Of a stretch of 64,000 bases of DNA, positions 36,322-47,097 are shown piece after piece. How positions within the stretch are numbered: position 1 is the stretch's first letter; each line of letters opens with the position of its first letter. The stretch is from Phenylobacterium immobile (ATCC 35973) (lineage in GTDB: Bacteria > Pseudomonadota > Alphaproteobacteria > Caulobacterales > Caulobacteraceae), in NCBI RefSeq assembly GCF_001375595.1, contig NZ_CVJQ01000001.1:372001-436000 (forward strand), read 5' to 3'. The notes under the pieces were generated by a model. It was not told the DNA's origin. It saw only the letters and a program-made list of their open reading frames with translations, and made no database searches. The translations under genes were made by a program, and so were the position numbers.

Positions 36322-37340
36322 GACTGGCCGTCGTCCTCTTCAACCTCGGTGGACCGGATGGGCCCAAAGCCGTGCGGCCGTTCCTGGCCAATCTGTTCTC
36401 GGACCCGGCCATCATCGGCCTGCCGGCGATTGTGCGGTTGCCGTTGGCGCAGCTGATCGCCGCGCGGCGCGCTAAGACGGCCCAGGCCAACTACGACAAG
36501 ATGGGCGGGGCTTCGCCTCTGCTGGCTGAGACCCGGGCCCAGGCGGCGGCCTTGCAGGCGCGCTTGTCGGGTGACGGCGTCGAGGCCGAGGTCTTCATCG
36601 CCATGCGCTACTGGAAGCCCTTCGCCCAGGAGACGGCCGCCGCCGTCGCGGCGTTCGCGCCGGATGAGATCGTGCTGCTGCCGCTCTATCCGCAGTATTC
36701 GACGACCACGACGGCCTCATCGCTTGAAGAATGGGCCAAGGCCTACAAGGGCCCGGGCCGGGCGCGGGCGATCTGCTGCTATCCGACGGCTGGCGGCCTG
36801 GCCCGCGCCAACGCCGAGGCGATCGCTGAGACCTGGGCGGCCGCCGGATCGCCGGCGGCCGTGCGCCTGCTCTTCTCGGCCCACGGCCTGCCGCAGAAGG
36901 TGGTCGATGGCGGCGATCCCTACCGCGCCCAGATCGAGGCCACGGCGGCGGCCACGGCGGCGCTTCTGCCGCAGTTCGCCGATTGGCGGGTCTGTTTCCA
37001 GAGCCGGGTCGGGCCAATGAAATGGCTGACGCCCGACACCGAGAGCGAGATTCGGGGCGCCGCGCAGGACGGCAAGGGCGTGCTGATCTGCCCGATCGCC
37101 TTCGTCTCCGAGCACGTCGAAACGCTGGTCGAGCTGGACATCGACTACGCCCATGCGGCGGAGGCCGCCGGATGCGCGCCGTACCTGCGCAGCCCTACGG
37201 CCAGCGTGCGCGAGGCTTTCATCACCGATCTGGCGGCGGCCGCGCTTGGCGCCCTCGGCCGTGCGAGCGGGGCGGCGCCCTACGGCGACTGGCGCTGTCC
37301 GAAAACCCTGGGAAAATGTGGAATGCGAGCGGCGGCATGA
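36318..37340 (+). CDS. hemH: Ferrochelatase
   Basis: A 340-residue enzyme that inserts ferrous iron into protoporphyrin IX. The start AVVLFNLGGPDGPKAVRPFL and the catalytic His in LLFSAHGLPQKVVDGGDPY are typical, as is CPIAFVSEHVETLVELDIDY near the end. The start is a TTG overlapping the hemE stop (TTGA), implying translational coupling. It overlaps hemJ by four bases. Confidence 0.95.
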   Translation: MRLAVVLFNLGGPDGPKAVRPFLANLFSDPAIIGLPAIVRLPLAQLIAARRAKTAQANYDKMGGASPLLAETRAQAAALQARLSGDGVEAEVFIAMRYWKPFAQETAAAVAAFAPDEIVLLPLYPQYSTTTTASSLEEWAKAYKGPGRARAICCYPTAGGLARANAEAIAETWAAAGSPAAVRLLFSAHGLPQKVVDGGDPYRAQIEATAAATAALLPQFADWRVCFQSRVGPMKWLTPDTESEIRGAAQDGKGVLICPIAFVSEHVETLVELDIDYAHAAEAAGCAPYLRSPTASVREAFITDLAAAALGALGRASGAAPYGDWRCPKTLGKCGMRAAA

Positions 37341-37804
37341 CCTTCGACAGCGCCTATGACCTGGTCCGCGGCCTGCACATCCTGGCGGTGATCGCCTGGA
37401 TGGCGGGGCTGCTCTATCTGCCGCGCCTGTTCGCCTATCACGCTAATTCCGAGCCGGGCTCGGACAAGGCCGAGACCTTCACGGTGATGGAGGCCAAGCT
37501 CTACCGGATCATCATGAACCCGGCGATGATGGCGGCCTGGGTGTTCGGCGGCCTGCTGATCTGGATCGACGCCCATCGGCGCAGCCAGGGCTGGGGCTTT
37601 CTGGGCGAACCCTGGATGTCGACAAAACTGGCCGGGGTCCTTTTCCTGACCGGGTGGCATCTCTATCTGGGACGGGCGCGCAGGGCGTTCACGGCCGGGA
37701 CCAACACCAAGTCCAATAAGTTCTGGCGCATGACCAACGAGCTTCCGTTCCTGGCGGCCATCGTCATGGTCATCGCCGTGACCACCGAGTTCGGCGCCCG
37801 CTGA
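37337..37804 (+). CDS. hemJ: Protoporphyrinogen oxidase HemJ
   Basis: A 155-residue inner-membrane protein with about four membrane helices. Conserved His and Arg residues lie in RGLHILAVIAWMAGLLYLPRLF, and WHLYLGRARRAF follows. HemJ oxidises protoporphyrinogen IX to protoporphyrin IX, the substrate of HemH. The ATG overlaps the hemH stop (ATGA), so three late heme steps are in one unit. Confidence 0.92.
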   Translation: MTFDSAYDLVRGLHILAVIAWMAGLLYLPRLFAYHANSEPGSDKAETFTVMEAKLYRIIMNPAMMAAWVFGGLLIWIDAHRRSQGWGFLGEPWMSTKLAGVLFLTGWHLYLGRARRAFTAGTNTKSNKFWRMTNELPFLAAIVMVIAVTTEFGAR

Positions 37805-37903
37805 TTCTGCAGCCGCGCTTGACCCAACGAGCCCCATGTGGTTCCGCATAGGGTACGCATCGGTTCATCGCCGGGGCGCCCCGCCTTTTCCGACCGCGCG
37901 TCC

Positions 37904-38035
37904 ATGATGATGCGCCCCTGGTCGGACCCCCACGACGAGACGAAGACGACTTTCAACGACGCGCCAGGCCTCAAGAGCCGACCCCGCGTCCTCAAATACA
38001 AGGAAGCGCCGCCCGGCCCGGTCGGGGGCGCGTGA
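37904..38035 (+). CDS. Possible rho leader ORF
   Basis: A 43-codon frame starting [16 protein letters not shown] and ending with a TGA that shares a base with the rho ATG (TGATG). There is no good ribosome site before its ATG triplet, so it may be chance. E. coli rho is preceded by a leader peptide gene (rhoL), which makes this one worth recording. No family is recognised. Confidence 0.3.
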   Translation: MMMRPWSDPHDETKTTFNDAPGLKSRPRVLKYKEAPPGPVGGA

Positions 38036-39495
38036 TGAGCGACACCATGCAAGACGAAAACACCACCGCCGACGACGTCACCGAAGGCGTCACCGAAGAT
38101 CTGAGCGCCGAACAGGCGGAAGAGCGGAACATCGCCGCCCAGGATGAGGCCGATGCGGCCGCCGCCGAGGAGGCGCAGTCCGAGCCGGAAGGTCCCTCCG
38201 AGGTCGCCCAGGCGATCGCCGCGATGGGTCTCACGCGGATGAGCCTTCAGGAGCTGAAGGACAAGCCGCCGGTGGACCTCCTGGCCATCGCCGAGACCCT
38301 CGAGGTCGAGAACGCCAATTCCATGCGCAAGCAGGACATGATGTTCGCGATCCTGAAGACTCTCGCCGAAGAAGGCGTGGAGATCTCGGGCTCAGGCACC
38401 CTGGAAGTGGTGCAGGATGGCTTTGGCTTCCTGCGCTCGCCGGAAGCCAACTATTTGCCCGGCCCCGACGACATCTATGTCAGCCCCTCGCAGATCCGGA
38501 AGTTCGGCCTGCGCACCGGGGACAGCGTCGACGGCCTGATCCGCGCGCCGCGCGAAGGCGAACGCTATTTCGCCCTGGTCCAGGTCGATCTGATCAATTT
38601 CGAAAGCCCGGAGAACGTCCGGCACAAGGTGCTGTTCGACAACCTGACGCCGCTCTACCCCGACCAGCGCATCAAGATGGAGCTGGAAGACCCGACGGTG
38701 AAGGATCGTTCTGGCCGCGTCATCGACATCGTTGCCCCGCTCGGCAAGGGCCAGCGCTGCCTGATCGTCGCGCCGCCACGGGTCGGCAAGACGGTGATGC
38801 TGCAAAACATCGCCAAGTCGATCGAGGCGAACCACCCCGAGTGCTACCTGATCGTCCTCCTGATCGACGAACGGCCGGAAGAGGTCACCGACATGCAGCG
38901 CACGGTTAAGGGCGAGGTTGTCGCCTCGACCTTCGACGAGCCGGCCACGCGGCACGTGCAAGTCGCTGAAATGGTTATCGAAAAGGCCAAGCGCCTGGTC
39001 GAGCACAAGCGCGACGTGGTGATCTTGTTGGACTCTGTCACCCGCCTGGGCCGCGCCTACAACACCGTGGTGCCGTCGTCCGGCAAGGTGCTGACCGGCG
39101 GCGTCGACGCCAACGCCCTGCAGCGCCCCAAGCGCTTCTTCGGCGCGGCGCGGAACATCGAGGAAGGCGGCTCGCTGACCATTATCGCCACGGCCCTGAT
39201 CGACACCGGCAGCCGGATGGACGAAGTCATCTTCGAAGAGTTCAAGGGCACCGGTAACTCGGAAATCGTCCTCGACCGCAAGGTGGCCGACAAGCGCATC
39301 TTCCCGGCGATCGATGTGCTGAAGTCCGGGACCCGCAAGGAAGAGCTCATCACCGACAAGGGCTATCTGCAGAAGACCTACATTCTGCGGCGAATCCTGA
39401 ATCCAATGGGCGCGCAGGATGCGATCGAATTCCTGCTGGATAAGCTGCGTAATTCGAAAACGAACGACGACTTCTTCCAGTCGATGAACACCTGA
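38035..39495 (+). CDS. rho: Transcription termination factor Rho
   Basis: A 486-residue hexameric RNA helicase. An acidic, Ala/Glu-rich N-terminal extension of about 60 residues precedes the Rho N domain ([19 protein letters not shown]). The RNA-binding cold-shock-like domain contains [23 protein letters not shown], with Q-loop and R-loop downstream. Walker A is [15 protein letters not shown] and Walker [17 protein letters not shown]. The ATG at 38035 is used, one codon after a possible GTG. Confidence 0.97.
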   Translation: MSDTMQDENTTADDVTEGVTEDLSAEQAEERNIAAQDEADAAAAEEAQSEPEGPSEVAQAIAAMGLTRMSLQELKDKPPVDLLAIAETLEVENANSMRKQDMMFAILKTLAEEGVEISGSGTLEVVQDGFGFLRSPEANYLPGPDDIYVSPSQIRKFGLRTGDSVDGLIRAPREGERYFALVQVDLINFESPENVRHKVLFDNLTPLYPDQRIKMELEDPTVKDRSGRVIDIVAPLGKGQRCLIVAPPRVGKTVMLQNIAKSIEANHPECYLIVLLIDERPEEVTDMQRTVKGEVVASTFDEPATRHVQVAEMVIEKAKRLVEHKRDVVILLDSVTRLGRAYNTVVPSSGKVLTGGVDANALQRPKRFFGAARNIEEGGSLTIIATALIDTGSRMDEVIFEEFKGTGNSEIVLDRKVADKRIFPAIDVLKSGTRKEELITDKGYLQKTYILRRILNPMGAQDAIEFLLDKLRNSKTNDDFFQSMNT

Positions 39496-39501
39496 TCGAG
39501 G

Positions 39502-39529
39502 GCGGCCTGTTTCACGTGAAACAGGCCGC
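39502..39529. promoter_or_regulatory. parS: parS site 1 within a 28-bp perfect palindrome
   Basis: The core TGTTTCACGTGAAACA (39508-39523) is a complete parS, and its symmetry extends through GCGGCC/GGCCGC arms. ParB loads here and spreads or slides. It lies between the convergent rho and oxidoreductase genes, about 4.3 kb right of the origin segment. The GC arms could also form an RNA hairpin that ends both transcripts. Confidence 0.93.
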
Positions 39530-39533
39530 TCCT

Positions 39534-40502
39534 TCAAGGGATCAGCAGGCTCGCGCCTAAGGTGGTGCGGGACGCCATGGCCTCATGGGCCAGTCGCACA
39601 TCCTCCAGCGGATAGGTCTGGCCGACCTCCACCGACACCACGCCTGTACCGATCACATCGAACAACGCCGCCGCGCTGGTGTCGAGCTCCTCCGGCGTGG
39701 CGATGTAATGATAGACTGACGGGCGGGTGAAGAAGAACGACCCGCGCGCGAACTGACTCGAGAGCATAGGCGGCGGCGGGCCTGACGCATTGCCGTAGCT
39801 TACAAATAGGCCCCGGGTCGCGAGGCTTCCAAGCGTGCCCTCGAAGGTGTCTTTGCCCACGGAGTCGTAGGCGACGGTGACACCCTTGCCGCCGGTGATC
39901 TTCATCACCGCCGCGGCGACATCGGCGTCGCGGTAGAGGATGACATGATCGGCGCCGAGCTTCCGGGCCTGATCCGCCTTGGCCTCGGAGCCGACCGTCG
40001 CGATAACTTCAGCACCCAGCCTCTTGGCCCACTGCACCATGATCTGGCCGACGCCGCCGGCTGCGGCATGGATCAGCACCCGGTCATTCGGGCCGACATT
40101 ATGGGTGCGTCGCAGCAGAGCCTCCGCCGTCAGGCCCTTCAGCAGAGCCGCAGCCGCAATGCGTGAATCGATCCCAGCGGGGAGCTTCACCGCCTCGTTG
40201 GCGCTGACAGTCGAGAGCTCTGCATAGGCGCCGAGCGTTCTCGTCACATAGGCCGCGCGTTCGCCAACCGCGAAGCGCGTCACGCCAGGGCCGACCGCGG
40301 CGACGACGCCCGCCGCTTCCGTCCCCAGGCCTGAGGGCAGGGGGATCGGGTAGAGGCCGCTGCGTTGGTAGGTGTCGATGAAGTTCAGGCCGATCGCTTC
40401 GTGCCGCAGCAGGATTTCACCGGCCGCCGGCTTAGGCGTGTCCACATCGGTGACGGCCAGGACTTCAGGGCCGCCCGTTTTGGTGATGCGAACCGCGCGC
40501 AT
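39534..40502 (-). CDS. Quinone oxidoreductase (QorA-type)
   Basis: A 322-residue MDR-family NADPH:quinone reductase. The start is MRAVRITKTGGPEVLAVTDV; NFIDTYQRSGLYPIPLPSGLG and the dinucleotide loop VLIHAAAGGVGQIMVQWAKRLG follow. No zinc ligands are seen. Its ATG shares one base with the stop of the upstream dienelactone-hydrolase-like gene. It ends beside parS 1. Confidence 0.9.
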   Translation of the reverse strand: MRAVRITKTGGPEVLAVTDVDTPKPAAGEILLRHEAIGLNFIDTYQRSGLYPIPLPSGLGTEAAGVVAAVGPGVTRFAVGERAAYVTRTLGAYAELSTVSANEAVKLPAGIDSRIAAAALLKGLTAEALLRRTHNVGPNDRVLIHAAAGGVGQIMVQWAKRLGAEVIATVGSEAKADQARKLGADHVILYRDADVAAAVMKITGGKGVTVAYDSVGKDTFEGTLGSLATRGLFVSYGNASGPPPPMLSSQFARGSFFFTRPSVYHYIATPEELDTSAAALFDVIGTGVVSVEVGQTYPLEDVRLAHEAMASRTTLGASLLIP

Positions 40503-41200
40503 CAGGTCAAGGCCTTGGCGAAGAAGGCCAAGGAGCGCCGGCCGGCGATCTGGGCGTCAGCCTCATTGTAGTTGTCGCCGCCGGGCCGTGCGAAGGCATG
40601 GTCACGGCCCGGGTAGGTGTGTATTTCGACTTCCGGATGGTCCTTAAGCGCCGCAATGATGACCTCCTGGGCGGTCTTCGGCACAAAGCCGTCTTCCTCG
40701 GCGATGTGCAGCAGGAGAGGCCGCGCGAGCTTGTCGGTCTCGGCGATGCGGCCCTCAAGACCCACGCCATAATAGGACACGGAGGCGTCGGCGTCCGTGC
40801 GGGCCGCGGTGAGGAACGCCAGCAGGCCGCCGAGGCAGAAGCCCACGGCGCCGACCTTGTCGCTGCAGCCAGGATCACTCCGGATCACGGTGATTGTCGC
40901 CTGAATGTCGTCGACGCCCTTGTCGACGTCAAATAGGCCGAAAAGCTCGAAGGCGCGGGCCATCTCGGCCTCAGTCTTGTCAGTGATGTCGATGTTGGGT
41001 TCGATCCGCCAAAACAGGTCAGGGCAGATCGCTAGGTAGCCCTGACCGGCAAGTCCGTCGGTGATGTCCCGCATCACGGCGTTCACACCAAAGATCTCCT
41101 GGATCACCACCACAGCCGGCGCGGGGCCCTCGGCTTGCGGCTTGGCCAGATAAGCGCTGAAGTCGCCGTCCGCCGTCGTGATCGTGATGTACTCGCCCAT
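40502..41200 (-). CDS. Dienelactone hydrolase family protein
   Basis: A 232-residue alpha/beta hydrolase. The nucleophile Cys is in VGAVGFCLGGLLAFL, the Glu in VVIQEIFGVNAVMRDI and the His in PGRDHAFARPGG, the Cys-Asp-His set of dienelactone hydrolases. The true substrate is unclear, as most such genes are outside catechol pathways. It is followed by a quinone reductase with a one-base overlap. Confidence 0.88.
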   Translation of the reverse strand: MGEYITITTADGDFSAYLAKPQAEGPAPAVVVIQEIFGVNAVMRDITDGLAGQGYLAICPDLFWRIEPNIDITDKTEAEMARAFELFGLFDVDKGVDDIQATITVIRSDPGCSDKVGAVGFCLGGLLAFLTAARTDADASVSYYGVGLEGRIAETDKLARPLLLHIAEEDGFVPKTAQEVIIAALKDHPEVEIHTYPGRDHAFARPGGDNYNEADAQIAGRRSLAFFAKALT

Positions 41201-41305
41201 GATTTAGCCTTCTCTCCGGTCCCGTTTGCAGTGCAACGTGGTAGGTAGCTTGAGCGTTCGCAACGCCGCCATAACTTAATCGCGAACAGTTCCGAAAGGC
41301 CCGCC

Positions 41306-41551
41306 ATGAAGGTGACGATCGAGGTCGACTGCACGCCTGAAGAGGCTCGCCGTTACATGGGCCTGCCGGATGTGACGGCCCTTAACGACCACTTTCTCGA
41401 ACAGGTGAAGTTGCGGATGGAGGGGAACCTGAAGGGCTTGCCCGCCGAGGAACTGATGAAGAGCTGGATGGCCTTCGGCCAGGGCGCACAGGATCAATTC
41501 CGCCAGATCATGGAAGCCAGCGCCCGGAACGCCGCCAACTTCACGAAATGA
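41306..41551 (+). CDS. Small DUF6489-type protein
   Basis: An 81-residue soluble helical protein starting [23 protein letters not shown]. Its end overlaps the mnmE ATG (ATGA), so it is co-translated with mnmE. I recall this as DUF6489, common in alphaproteobacteria; function unknown. Confidence 0.75.
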   Translation: MKVTIEVDCTPEEARRYMGLPDVTALNDHFLEQVKLRMEGNLKGLPAEELMKSWMAFGQGAQDQFRQIMEASARNAANFTK

Positions 41552-42885
41552 CCGACACGATCTTCGCGCCGGCCACGGCGGCGGGCCGGGCAGCCGTCGC
41601 GGTGGTGCGGATCTCTGGCCCTGAGACCAAGCGCGCGGTCATCGCTCTGGTGGGACGCCTGCCGCGACCACGACTAGCGTCGTTGCGCCGCGTGAGAAAT
41701 GTCGATGGCGGTCTGATCGACGAGGCGCTGGTCCTCTGGTTTCCCGCACCGGGCAGCTATACCGGGGAAGATAGCGCCGAATTGCACCTGCATGGCGGTC
41801 AGGCGGTGATGGCGGCGGCCGTTGAAGCCTTGGCGCATCTTGGACTTAGGCTGGCGGACCCAGGCGAGTTCACTCGCAGGGCGTTTGAACACGGCAAGCT
41901 GGACCTCGCCCAGGCGGAGGGCGTCGCCGATCTGATCGACGCAGAGACCGCCGCCCAAAGGCGCCAGGCCCTGGACCAATTGGGCGGCCGTTTGAGCCAG
42001 ATCCAGGCGCGATGGGCCGACGCTTTGGTCCAGGCTCTCGCGATGTTCGAGGCGGCCGTGGACTTTCCCGACGAGGAATTGCCGGAGAATGTCGCCGAGC
42101 GGGCGCGGCCGGTGCTCAAGGCGCTGATCACAGAGATCAGCGCGGCCGCGGCTGACGCCGAACGCGGCGAGCGGGTTCGCAGCGGCTTTCGCATCGCCCT
42201 GATTGGCGCGCCCAATGCCGGTAAGAGCACGCTCCTGAACGTGCTGGCCGATCGGGAGGCGTCAATCGTCACCGCTCAACCCGGGACGACGCGCGATGTG
42301 ATCGAGGTCCCGGTCCTGTTGGGCGGCTACAAGGTCCTGCTGGCGGACACCGCAGGCCTGCGGGAAACTGAAGATGAGATAGAGGCCGAAGGCGTGCGCC
42401 GGGCTCAGGCCTGGGCGAGCAACGCCGACCTGCGGCTCTGGGTGGTTGATGGCGCGGCGGAGGGCGGGGCCTCGCCGCCCGCCGAACTTAAGGCGGGTGA
42501 CCTCTGCCTCATCGCTAAGCGGGACCTCCGGCCAGGAGAAGCTGGCGCGTGCGCCGCTCAGCACGCCGGCGACCTTGAACTGGCGGTGATGGAGATCACC
42601 GCCCGCAGTCCCAATGATATGGCCTGGCTGCGTGACACCTTGACCGAGGCTGTCGTCGATCGCTTGGCCGGCGCCGAGCCGCCGACGGCGACGCGTCTGC
42701 GCCACCGCGGGCTTCTACTCGAAGCGGTCACGCGCCTGGAAGCGGCTCTGGTGCAGGACGAGGCGCTGGAGTTGGCGGCGGAAGACGTCCGACTGGCGGC
42801 CCGCGCCCTCGATCAAATCACGGGTCGTATCGACCCAGACGCCGTGCTGGGCCGGATCTTCACGACCTTCTGCGTCGGCAAGTAG
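41548..42885 (+). CDS. mnmE: tRNA-5-carboxymethylaminomethyl-uridine synthase GTPase MnmE
   Basis: A 445-residue GTPase. An N-terminal folate-binding domain starts [23 protein letters not shown]. The G domain has G1 [12 protein letters not shown] and G3 [16 protein letters not shown]. The C-terminal CVGK carries the catalytic Cys. With MnmG it modifies U34 of tRNAs reading NNA/NNG. Only 25 bases including parS 2 separate it from mnmG. Confidence 0.96.
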   Translation: MTDTIFAPATAAGRAAVAVVRISGPETKRAVIALVGRLPRPRLASLRRVRNVDGGLIDEALVLWFPAPGSYTGEDSAELHLHGGQAVMAAAVEALAHLGLRLADPGEFTRRAFEHGKLDLAQAEGVADLIDAETAAQRRQALDQLGGRLSQIQARWADALVQALAMFEAAVDFPDEELPENVAERARPVLKALITEISAAAADAERGERVRSGFRIALIGAPNAGKSTLLNVLADREASIVTAQPGTTRDVIEVPVLLGGYKVLLADTAGLRETEDEIEAEGVRRAQAWASNADLRLWVVDGAAEGGASPPAELKAGDLCLIAKRDLRPGEAGACAAQHAGDLELAVMEITARSPNDMAWLRDTLTEAVVDRLAGAEPPTATRLRHRGLLLEAVTRLEAALVQDEALELAAEDVRLAARALDQITGRIDPDAVLGRIFTTFCVGK

Positions 42886-42901
42886 CGTTTCACGTGAAAC
42901 A
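42886..42901. promoter_or_regulatory. parS: parS site 2 (mnmE-mnmG gap)
   Basis: CGTTTCACGTGAAACA holds the perfect 14-bp palindrome GTTTCACGTGAAAC at 42887-42900, differing from parS 1 only at the first base. It starts directly after the mnmE stop. It is about 7.7 kb from the origin segment, near the distance expected for Caulobacter parS. Confidence 0.92.
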
Positions 42902-42910
42902 TCGCCGGCT

Positions 42911-44791
42911 GTGCGCTATATGCCGGGCGTGGGAACGCGCGGACAATCCTGGGACGTTATTGTCATCGGCGGCGGGCACGCCGGCTGTGAAGCCGCTGCG
43001 GCGGCCGCGCGGTTTGGCGCGCGCACGCTGCTCCTGACGCACAAGCTCGAAACCATCGGCGAGATGAGCTGCAATCCCGCGATCGGCGGGTTGGGCAAGG
43101 GCCACCTAGTCCGCGAGATCGACGCCCTGGACGGTGTCATGGGTCGGATCGCCGACAAGGCCGGCATCCAGTTTCGCATGCTGAACCTGTCAAAGGGCGC
43201 CGCGGTGCGCGGTCCCCGGGCGCAGATTGACCGGCGGCTCTACCGCGAAGCCATGCAGGCCGAACTCGCGGCCACACCGAACCTGACCATCGCCGCCGCT
43301 GCGGTAGAAGACCTGATCGTTGAGGGCGGCCGCGTGGCAGGCGCGATCGATGCTCGGGGGCAATCCTACCGCGCGCCTTCGGTCGTGCTGACCACAGGCA
43401 CCTTCCTGAAGGGCGTAATCCACCAGGGTGAAGTGCGCACGCCCGCCGGCCGGGTGGGCGAGGCGCCGTCGATCGGCCTGAGCGACCGGCTCTACGCGCT
43501 TGGCCTGCCGATGGGCCGGCTGAAAACCGGTACGCCGGCGCGCCTGGACGGCAAGACGATCGCCTGGGAGCGCCTGGAGATGCAGGCGGCCGACGAGACG
43601 CCGACGCCGTTCTCCTTCCTGAACGCCCGTATCGACGTGCCGCAGATCGCCTGCGGGGTGACGGCGACGACGCCGGAGACGCACCGCATTATCGCCGAGC
43701 GGCTGACGGAATCCGCGGTCTACGGCGGCCGCGCGACGGGCATCGGCCCGCGCTACTGCCCGTCGATCGAGGATAAGGTCGTCCGCTTCGCCGACAAGAC
43801 CAGCCACCAGATCTTCCTGGAGCCGGAAGGGCTGGATGACGACACGGTCTATCCGAACGGCGTCTCGACCTCCGTTTCGGCTGAGACCCAGCTGATGTTC
43901 TTGCGCACCATCCCGGGCCTCGAGGCGGTGGAGGTTAAGCGATACGGCTATGCGATCGAGTATGACTACGTTGATCCGCGCGATCTGACGCCTGACTTGG
44001 AGGTCGAGCGCCTGCCTGGCCTGTACCTGGCCGGCCAGATCAACGGGACCACGGGCTACGAGGAAGCCGCCGCGCAAGGCCTGGTGGCTGGGCTCAACGC
44101 GGCGCGCTCAGCCAATGGGGTTGAGGCGGCTTTGTTTGGCCGTGACGAAGCCTATATCGGCGTGATGATCGACGACCTTGTCACCCGTGGTGTGACTGAG
44201 CCCTACCGCATGTTCACCAGCCGAGCGGAGTTCCGCCTGACTCTGCGGGCGGACAACGCCGACCAACGCCTGACCGATCGAGGAATCGACCTGGGCCTCG
44301 TCGGGGGCGCTCGGGCGGCCGCCTGGCGAGCCAAGGCAGGGGAACTGGCGACCGCGCGGACGATCGCCGCGGAACTGCGCCTGACGCCTCAGGAGGCGCA
44401 GCGCGCCGGCCTGCCGGTGAAAGCTGATGGCGTACGCCGCGATATCAGCCAGCTTTTAGCCTATCCGACGATCGGCTTTGAAGACCTTGCGCGGATCTGG
44501 CCGCAGATCGGCGACTGGAGCCCGGCCGTTCGCGAGCAGATCGAGATCGACGCAGGCTATGCGGGCTACCTTGACCGCCAGGCCGCAGACGCCGCCGCCT
44601 TCCGTCGCGACGAGAACCTGCACCTTGACGCCAGCCTAGACTACGCCGCGGTCGGCGGGCTCTCCAACGAAGTGCGTCAGAAGCTCGCGGCCGTGCGCCC
44701 GGTCACCCTGGGTCAGGCCGCCCGCATCGAAGGCGTCACCCCTGGCGCCCTGACCGCCCTGCTGGCCCATGTCCGTCGCCGCGCCGCCTGA
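42911..44791 (+). CDS. mnmG: tRNA uridine 5-carboxymethylaminomethyl modification enzyme MnmG (GidA)
   Basis: A 626-residue FAD enzyme. The dinucleotide site is [20 protein letters not shown] near residue 17, and [18 protein letters not shown] and the [16 protein letters not shown] stretch are typical. Starts at GTG 42911 or ATG 42920 are both possible. It forms the modification complex with MnmE. It overlaps rsmG by 23 bases. Confidence 0.96.
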   Translation: MRYMPGVGTRGQSWDVIVIGGGHAGCEAAAAAARFGARTLLLTHKLETIGEMSCNPAIGGLGKGHLVREIDALDGVMGRIADKAGIQFRMLNLSKGAAVRGPRAQIDRRLYREAMQAELAATPNLTIAAAAVEDLIVEGGRVAGAIDARGQSYRAPSVVLTTGTFLKGVIHQGEVRTPAGRVGEAPSIGLSDRLYALGLPMGRLKTGTPARLDGKTIAWERLEMQAADETPTPFSFLNARIDVPQIACGVTATTPETHRIIAERLTESAVYGGRATGIGPRYCPSIEDKVVRFADKTSHQIFLEPEGLDDDTVYPNGVSTSVSAETQLMFLRTIPGLEAVEVKRYGYAIEYDYVDPRDLTPDLEVERLPGLYLAGQINGTTGYEEAAAQGLVAGLNAARSANGVEAALFGRDEAYIGVMIDDLVTRGVTEPYRMFTSRAEFRLTLRADNADQRLTDRGIDLGLVGGARAAAWRAKAGELATARTIAAELRLTPQEAQRAGLPVKADGVRRDISQLLAYPTIGFEDLARIWPQIGDWSPAVREQIEIDAGYAGYLDRQAADAAAFRRDENLHLDASLDYAAVGGLSNEVRQKLAAVRPVTLGQAARIEGVTPGALTALLAHVRRRAA

Positions 44792-45417
44792 GGACCTTGC
44801 GGTCGTCGACGTGCCGGACGCCGAGGCTTTCGCGCGACTGACCGGCGCCGACGCCCAGGTCATGGCCGATCTCGAGGCCTACCGCGCTCTGCTGATCGAC
44901 TGGAACAGCCGAATGAATCTGATCGGTCCCGCGACCGAAGTCAGCTTCTGGTCGCGCCACGCCTGGGACTCCGCCCAGCTGCTCGAGCTCGCGCCGGAGG
45001 CCCTGGTCTGGGCCGACCTGGGCGCTGGCGCCGGCCTGCCCGGCGTCGTTCTGTCCGCCATGGGTAAGGGCCGCGACGGTTTCCACATCCATCTCGTTGA
45101 AAGCATGGCCAAGCGTTGCCGGTTCCTCAACCTGGTGGTTGAGACACTGAATCTGCCGGCGACCGTCCATCAAACACGGGCGGAAAACTTCACCCTGTCT
45201 GTGGACATCGTGACGGCGCGGGCTTGCGCCCCGCTCTCGCGCCTGTTGAGCTACGCCCGGCCATACCTGCGGGATGGCGCGGTCGGACTTTTCCTAAAAG
45301 GCCAAGATGTGGTATCCGATATGGACGATGCTACCAAATCTTGGGACTTTGACGCTGAGATCATTCCTTCCCGCAGCGATGTGCGGGGCCGTATCGTCAG
45401 AATCGGGAGGCTAGGCC

Positions 45418-45428
<11 letters not shown>
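44769..45428 (+). CDS. rsmG: 16S rRNA m7G527 methyltransferase RsmG
   Basis: A 219-residue SAM-dependent enzyme that methylates G527 of 16S rRNA. Conserved parts are [15 protein letters not shown] near residue 42 and the SAM site [19 protein letters not shown]. It begins inside mnmG and ends inside the parA start, the compact gidA-gidB-parA-parB order of alphaproteobacteria. Confidence 0.95.
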
Positions 45429-46221
<793 letters not shown>

Positions 46222-46230
46222 GGAGGCTCC

Positions 46231-47097
46231 ATGGCGAGAGGTCTTGGCCGCGGGCTGTCGGCCCTGTTGAACGAGGAAGAGGGCCAGACGACCGGGGCGG
46301 CGACGCCGCCTGCGTCGGGCGCGCGCGAGATCCCGATCGAGCTGATCGAGGCCAATCCGGATCAGCCGCGCCGCCATTTCGCAGAGACCGAACTGGCGGA
46401 GCTCGCCCAGTCCATCCGTGAGAGCGGCGTACTGCAGCCGATCCTGTTGCGGCCGTCGCCGAGCAAGCCAGGCATGTTCGAGATCGTCGCCGGCGAACGC
46501 CGTTGGCGCGCGACCCAGGCCGCCGGCCACCACGCCATCCCCGCCCTGGTGCGGGAACTGACGGATGAACGCGCCTTCGAGGTGGCGATCATCGAGAACA
46601 TCCAGCGCGAAGATCTCAACGCGATGGAAGAAGCCCAGGCTTATCAAAGCCTTATAGGCCGGGCGGGCTACACCCAGGACAAGGCCGGCCAGGTTCTGGG
46701 GAAGAGCCGCAGCCATGTCGCCAATACGCTTCGCCTGCTGCAATTGCCGGCGGCAGTGCAGGATCACGTTCTCTACGGCCGCCTGAGCGCCGGCCACGCG
46801 CGCGCGATCCTGACCGCTGACGATCAGGAGCGCCTGGCCGATCAGATCGTCGCCAAGGGTCTCTCAGTGCGGGACGCCGAGGCCCTCGTCCGCGCCCGCG
46901 CCGCCGGCCCGAAGAAGACCTCTGGTCCGCGCAAGGCCAACAAGGACGCCGACACCGCGGCCCTTGAAGCCGACCTCGAGGACGCGCTCGGCATGGGTGT
47001 CGACATCGTCGACCGCGGCGGCGCTGGCGCGCTGACGATCCGCTACGACAGTCTGGAACAGCTCGACGAGCTTTGCCGCCGACTGACGCGGCGCTAG
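46231..47097 (+). CDS. parB: Chromosome partitioning protein ParB (parS-binding CTPase)
   Basis: A 288-residue CTP-dependent clamp. The N-terminal ARGLGRGLSALLNEEEG stimulates ParA. The CTP motif is GERRWRATQ near residue 89. The helix-turn-helix is in RAGYTQDKAGQVLGKSRSHV, reading parS, and a C-terminal dimer domain follows. The ATG has AGGAGG four bases before it. It converges on holA with a four-base overlap. Confidence 0.97.
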   Translation: MARGLGRGLSALLNEEEGQTTGAATPPASGAREIPIELIEANPDQPRRHFAETELAELAQSIRESGVLQPILLRPSPSKPGMFEIVAGERRWRATQAAGHHAIPALVRELTDERAFEVAIIENIQREDLNAMEEAQAYQSLIGRAGYTQDKAGQVLGKSRSHVANTLRLLQLPAAVQDHVLYGRLSAGHARAILTADDQERLADQIVAKGLSVRDAEALVRARAAGPKKTSGPRKANKDADTAALEADLEDALGMGVDIVDRGGAGALTIRYDSLEQLDELCRRLTRR

